NCBI GenBank assembly: GCA_030151245.1
Contig: JASLEF010000162.1
Location: 1 to 7,281, forward strand
Origin: Ignatzschineria sp.
GTDB lineage: Bacteria > Pseudomonadota > Gammaproteobacteria > Cardiobacteriales > Wohlfahrtiimonadaceae
Reading direction: 5' to 3'
DNA length: 7,281 nucleotides
Made by a program: the position numbers and the translations under genes
In this document: positions 5,554 to 7,281 of the stretch, in pieces
Numbering within the stretch: position 1 is the stretch's first letter
Layout: each line of letters begins with the position of its first letter
The notes under the pieces: generated by a model
Seen by the model: only the letters and a program-made list of their open reading frames with translations
Told to the model about the DNA's origin: nothing
Database searches by the model: none

Positions 5554-5763
5554 TTACATCACTCTTAATCCGTATCGATAATAATCGTGATTTTCATCAA
5601 CCCTCCTATACTCAATATCTTTAATAATCCCGGTGCGATCCATAAGATCACCTTTTACAACTACTTCAAAAATTTTGCAGCAGTCGTAATCACAATAGTC
5701 ATTGTCAATCCAAACATCATGCACTCCGCAACTTCTCAACGCTAACAAAAAAATTCGCCCCAA
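5554..5763 (-). CDS. Hypothetical small protein, 69 residues (or 29 from an internal ATG)
   Basis: This reading frame opens just after a stop, with TTG at 5763 as the first start codon and no good ribosome site. The middle is acidic and cysteine-rich (WIDNDYCDYDCC), followed by FEVVVKGDLMDRTGIIKDI and a tyrosine- and arginine-rich end (YYRYGLRV). An internal ATG at 5643 has a much better ribosome site (AAAGGTGATCTT-ATG) and would give 29 residues. The alternating pattern of the second half suggests beta strands. I do not recognise the family. It lies between toxin-like peptides A and B on the same strand and could be a partner, a decayed gene or chance. Confidence 0.35.
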   Translation of the reverse strand: MGRIFLLALRSCGVHDVWIDNDYCDYDCCKIFEVVVKGDLMDRTGIIKDIEYRRVDENHDYYRYGLRVM

Positions 5764-5787
5764 GATGCTATTGAAATCTTAGAAAAG

Positions 5788-5853
5788 TTACTTCCTATCT
5801 CTCAATAATTCAGTCGCAATCGTCACTACCACTAATAATACAATTCTATACAT
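5788..5853 (-). CDS. 21-residue hydrophobic peptide B (toxin-like)
   Basis: This is a tiny ORF starting MYRIVLLVVVTIAT and ending in charged L-L-R-D-R-K. It has the same 21-residue length and the same N-terminal pattern as peptides A and C: aromatic or Leu at 2, Ile at 4, V/I-L/I at 5-6, hydrophobic core, then an L-L-x-D tail similar to A. A G-run (GGGGGATTGG) precedes the ATG as the likely ribosome site, less typical than that of A. It starts 13 bases after the stop of peptide C, so the two probably share an mRNA. Predicted single membrane helix; function unknown. Confidence 0.45.
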   Translation of the reverse strand: MYRIVLLVVVTIATELLRDRK

Positions 5854-5866
5854 CCAATCCCCCGAC

Positions 5867-5932
5867 TTACTCTTTAAAAAAAATCTGATATATGGTGATC
5901 GATAAAATGACTGAAATAATAATATGTAACAT
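5867..5932 (-). CDS. 21-residue hydrophobic peptide C (toxin-like)
   Basis: This is a tiny ORF starting MLHIIISVILSITIY and ending in F-F-K-E. It has a strong ribosome site (GAGGTGAAA directly before ATG). It shares the III core at positions 4-6 with peptide A and the 21-residue length with A and B. It is predicted to be a single membrane-spanning or membrane-inserting helix. It is encoded just upstream of peptide B. It is comparable in size to type I toxin peptides, but assignment to any known family is not possible by eye. Confidence 0.5.
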   Translation of the reverse strand: MLHIIISVILSITIYQIFFKE

Positions 5933-5956
5933 TTTCACCTCGTGTTAATTATTAAA

Positions 5957-5974
5957 AATGATCAGCAATGATCA
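5957..5974. promoter_or_regulatory. Paired AATGATCA sites one helical turn apart
   Basis: The octamer AATGATCA occurs at 5957-5964 and again at 5967-5974, a 10-base period, and each contains the palindrome TGATCA. The pair lies about 25 bases upstream of the peptide C start. Spacing of one helical turn is what two adjacent protein subunits would need, so an operator is possible. TGATCA is a short palindrome and chance is not excluded. Confidence 0.25.
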
Positions 5975-5991
5975 CTACTTTAGATGCTGGA

Positions 5992-6050
5992 TTAACCAGC
6001 TAAACCATCCATAGGGATGAAAGATTGCAATGTAATATGATCCATAACAT
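5992..6050 (-). pseudogene. Probable decayed fourth toxin-like peptide
   Basis: The leader GAGGAATGTT-ATG at 6045 mirrors the GGAGAGTGTT-ATG of peptide A, but the frame it opens is only 17 residues and not hydrophobic. The overlapping ATG at 6050 reads MLWIILHCNLSSLWMV, hydrophobic and similar at its start to peptides A and C, but its ribosome site is too close. Adding one T after the second ATG would give M-W-I-I-L, matching peptide A. The simplest reading is a degenerate copy that lost a base. This is inference from weak similarity. Confidence 0.3.
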
Positions 6051-6073
6051 TCCTCTCTATTGATTGAATCTGT

Positions 6074-6238
6074 TCATGATATGACTAAAATACCAGTACA
6101 ACTATTAAGACAAATTTGTTTACTAAAACCTATCACTAAAAATATTTTTGACTTCCCCAGCGCTCTAATCTCGCTAACTGCCTCATCAAAATCTTCTGCA
6201 TATTTTATCTCCTGCTGCTGAACTAATGAATACATCAT
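6074..6238 (-). CDS. Hypothetical small protein, 54 residues
   Basis: This ORF has a near-perfect ribosome site, GGAGG, placed 3 bases before a first ATG (6238) and 6 bases before a second ATG (6235); the second is the likelier start, giving 53 residues. The N-terminal half is polar and helical (QQQEIKYAEDFDEAVSEIRA); the C-terminal half is hydrophobic and strand-like (KIFLVIGFS, then CTGILVIS), with two cysteines. I do not recognise it. It begins about 45 bases past the cas6 terminator, so it should have its own promoter. It leads the row of tiny ORFs and could be an antitoxin-like partner, but no DNA-binding motif is visible. Confidence 0.45.
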   Translation of the reverse strand: MMYSLVQQQEIKYAEDFDEAVSEIRALGKSKIFLVIGFSKQICLNSCTGILVIS

Positions 6239-6265
6239 AAGCCTCCGCATATCGTTTTAGTACTT

Positions 6266-6279
6266 CGACAAATTTGTCG
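6266..6279. promoter_or_regulatory. Perfect 14-bp palindrome CGACAAATTTGTCG
   Basis: A perfect palindrome sits between the cas6 terminator and the 54-residue ORF, about 28 bases before its start, where a repressor or activator site would lie. The 11-base core GACAAATTTGT recurs at 6109-6119 inside the same ORF. It is operator-like, but no regulator gene is identified in the window. Confidence 0.35.
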
Positions 6280-6282
6280 CAT

Positions 6283-6306
6283 AAAAAAACCAGCTTTCGC
6301 TGGTTT
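6283..6306 (-). terminator. Rho-independent terminator of cas6
   Basis: In minus-strand RNA, AAACCAGC-GAAA-GCUGGUUU forms an 8-bp stem with a stable GNRA tetraloop and runs straight into seven U residues. It lies 34 bases past the cas6 stop. This is a textbook intrinsic terminator and separates cas6 from the small-ORF cluster downstream. Confidence 0.9.
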
Positions 6307-6340
6307 CTGATATCTGCATTTTCTGGAACACATTGCGTGC

Positions 6341-7267
6341 TTATTCAACAATCCGATATTTCCCTAATCCAAAAGTAGTATTTTTCCCCGCGTGTAACCA
6401 TTGCCCAAGATAGAGCAGCTGTACAAACTCAGGGAAAACATCATGAAATGTCCAAGTTCCCAAAACGCCGCCTAAATGCATTTTTCTCTGCTGACGATTA
6501 GAATAACGCGCCCAATCATACCATCTCAAATCCGCCTGATTGCGAAGTTGGCTAGCTTGATATTTAAACTCAGGATAATTAAAATTAATCTTTTGTCCAA
6601 AATGAACTTCACTCACCCAAGATAAACGCCTTAATAGTTGCGTTAAGAAGACTTCCGCAGACAAATTATTCGGAGCTAAGGCCCGCCCATCTTTCTGTAG
6701 TCGCATCGGGGTTTCAAACTGAATCTTGATATCAATTTTAGAGTCCTGCGGCACTTCAATAAATTGTTGATGATCTATCACATACTGCCCAGATAAAACT
6801 GATTCATACCCCTTGTCCGTCTTTATCTGCATATCTACAAACTTCGCCCTCCCTCCGCTACGGACTCCTTTCTCTAAGGCTTTTTGCCAAGCGAAATTAA
6901 TAAGTGCGATACGTGATAGAGCTTTACCAAACAATACCATTTCAAATTGAAATATTTCTCCTTGCTTAAATACTCGCTCACCAATCTCTGGCGGCTCAAT
7001 AATATAGCTTTGTGGCACATTTTTATTCTTAGCTAATGTACTATTAACCGGTACGGGTACTTCAAAAATTTCAGGATAAGGGCAAGTTTGCAAAAGAGGG
7101 CAACCATCACAATTTTTTGCTTTGGTCATACAAGCAACTCGCTTTAAAGCATGCCCAAAAATACCACGCAGAGTTGAACCTGAATAGGCGGGGAGGAGCA
7201 AATCCTCCTCCACCTCAAACTCAAACCGATAGCGGGCGATGGGGAGTGTTTTGGGTAGGTTTAGCAT
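6341..7267 (-). CDS. cas6: Cas6-family pre-crRNA endoribonuclease (type III style, DUF2276-like)
   Basis: This is a 308-residue RAMP protein that would cut precursor CRISPR RNA within the repeats to give crRNAs. Near the N-terminus, LLLPAYSGSTLRGIFGHALK (about 23-42) is the family's first glycine-bearing helix entry. A cysteine cluster follows (Cys46, Cys53, Cys56, Cys62, in NCDGCPLLQTCPYPEIFE), typical of this Cas6 group and perhaps a metal site. GGRAKF lies mid-protein. The C-terminal LHAGKNTTFGLGKYRI (291-306) is the glycine-rich loop that marks Cas6/RAMP proteins, with His292 as a possible catalytic residue. Length is normal and the frame is intact. The ATG at 7267 is 14 bases from the window edge; the ribosome site is not convincing in what is visible. 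It is the last gene of its transcript, ended by the terminator at 6283-6306, so any effector genes would lie upstream, beyond the right edge. Confidence 0.9.
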   Translation of the reverse strand: MLNLPKTLPIARYRFEFEVEEDLLLPAYSGSTLRGIFGHALKRVACMTKAKNCDGCPLLQTCPYPEIFEVPVPVNSTLAKNKNVPQSYIIEPPEIGERVFKQGEIFQFEMVLFGKALSRIALINFAWQKALEKGVRSGGRAKFVDMQIKTDKGYESVLSGQYVIDHQQFIEVPQDSKIDIKIQFETPMRLQKDGRALAPNNLSAEVFLTQLLRRLSWVSEVHFGQKINFNYPEFKYQASQLRNQADLRWYDWARYSNRQQRKMHLGGVLGTWTFHDVFPEFVQLLYLGQWLHAGKNTTFGLGKYRIVE

Positions 7268-7281
7268 GGAGTATCAGTGTA

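Noticed and set aside
5554..5763. Possible QueD/6-pyruvoyl-tetrahydropterin synthase remnant, because FEVVVKGDLMDRTGIIKDI recalls that family's V-x-G-x-L-D-x-x-T-G-M-V-x-D-F stretch
   Set aside because: The zinc-binding HGH motif and the following D-F-x-x-L-K helix are absent and the similarity covers under 20 residues.
5028..6340. CRISPR array in the long gene-poor region
   Set aside because: No 25-40 base direct repeats at regular spacing were found on reading; only 8-11 base repeats occur.

Overview
This window is an accessory, defence-type locus from a bacterium with AT-rich DNA (by eye about 60% A+T). Shine-Dalgarno sites are bacterial, with ATG, GTG and TTG starts. The protein set (Csx16/VVA1548 family, DUF2276-type Cas6, ComF-like phosphoribosyltransferases, a DprA-family protein) is compatible with a low-GC proteobacterium, but I cannot name the species.

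Layout. Apart from one truncated gene at the left edge, every gene lies on the minus strand and is read right to left. At the right edge is a complete type III-style cas6 (6341-7267), closed by a clean rho-independent terminator (6283-6306). Next comes a gene-poor stretch of about 1.3 kb (5028-6340). It holds very short reading frames with good ribosome sites: a 54-residue ORF, three 21-residue hydrophobic peptides that look related, a decayed fourth copy, and an unassigned 69-residue ORF. Then follows a run of co-directional genes: a ComF-like phosphoribosyltransferase (PRTase, 4362-5027), a 61-residue two-helix membrane protein (4127-4312), csx16 (3548-3856), an LRAT-domain protein with its full His/His/Cys triad (3045-3542), a first cas2 (2747-3043), cas1 with a one-base frameshift (1685-2721), a second cas2 (1421-1681), and a DprA-family gene (347-1357). 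At the left edge the 3' end of another ComF-like PRTase gene (1-331, plus strand) converges on dprA.

How it may work together. Cas1 and the two Cas2 proteins form a spacer-acquisition module, and Cas6 would process the precursor crRNA. Csx16 belongs to a family reported as a ring nuclease for cyclic oligoadenylate, so a type III effector with Cas10 signalling is expected nearby. No Cas10, other RAMP gene or CRISPR array is visible here, so these must lie outside the window or elsewhere. The LRAT-fold protein between csx16 and cas2 is the strongest candidate for an undescribed accessory effector: the fold is a thiol acyltransferase/phospholipase, and a membrane protein is encoded two genes away. 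The DprA/PRTase pair recalls the two components of the ShosTA phage-defence toxin-antitoxin system, but here it is convergent and its partner is truncated by the window edge. The tiny hydrophobic peptides resemble type I toxins in size and character.

Main cautions: the cas1 frameshift may be a sequencing error, the tiny ORFs rest on ribosome sites and mutual similarity only, and all family calls come from reading motifs without a database search.
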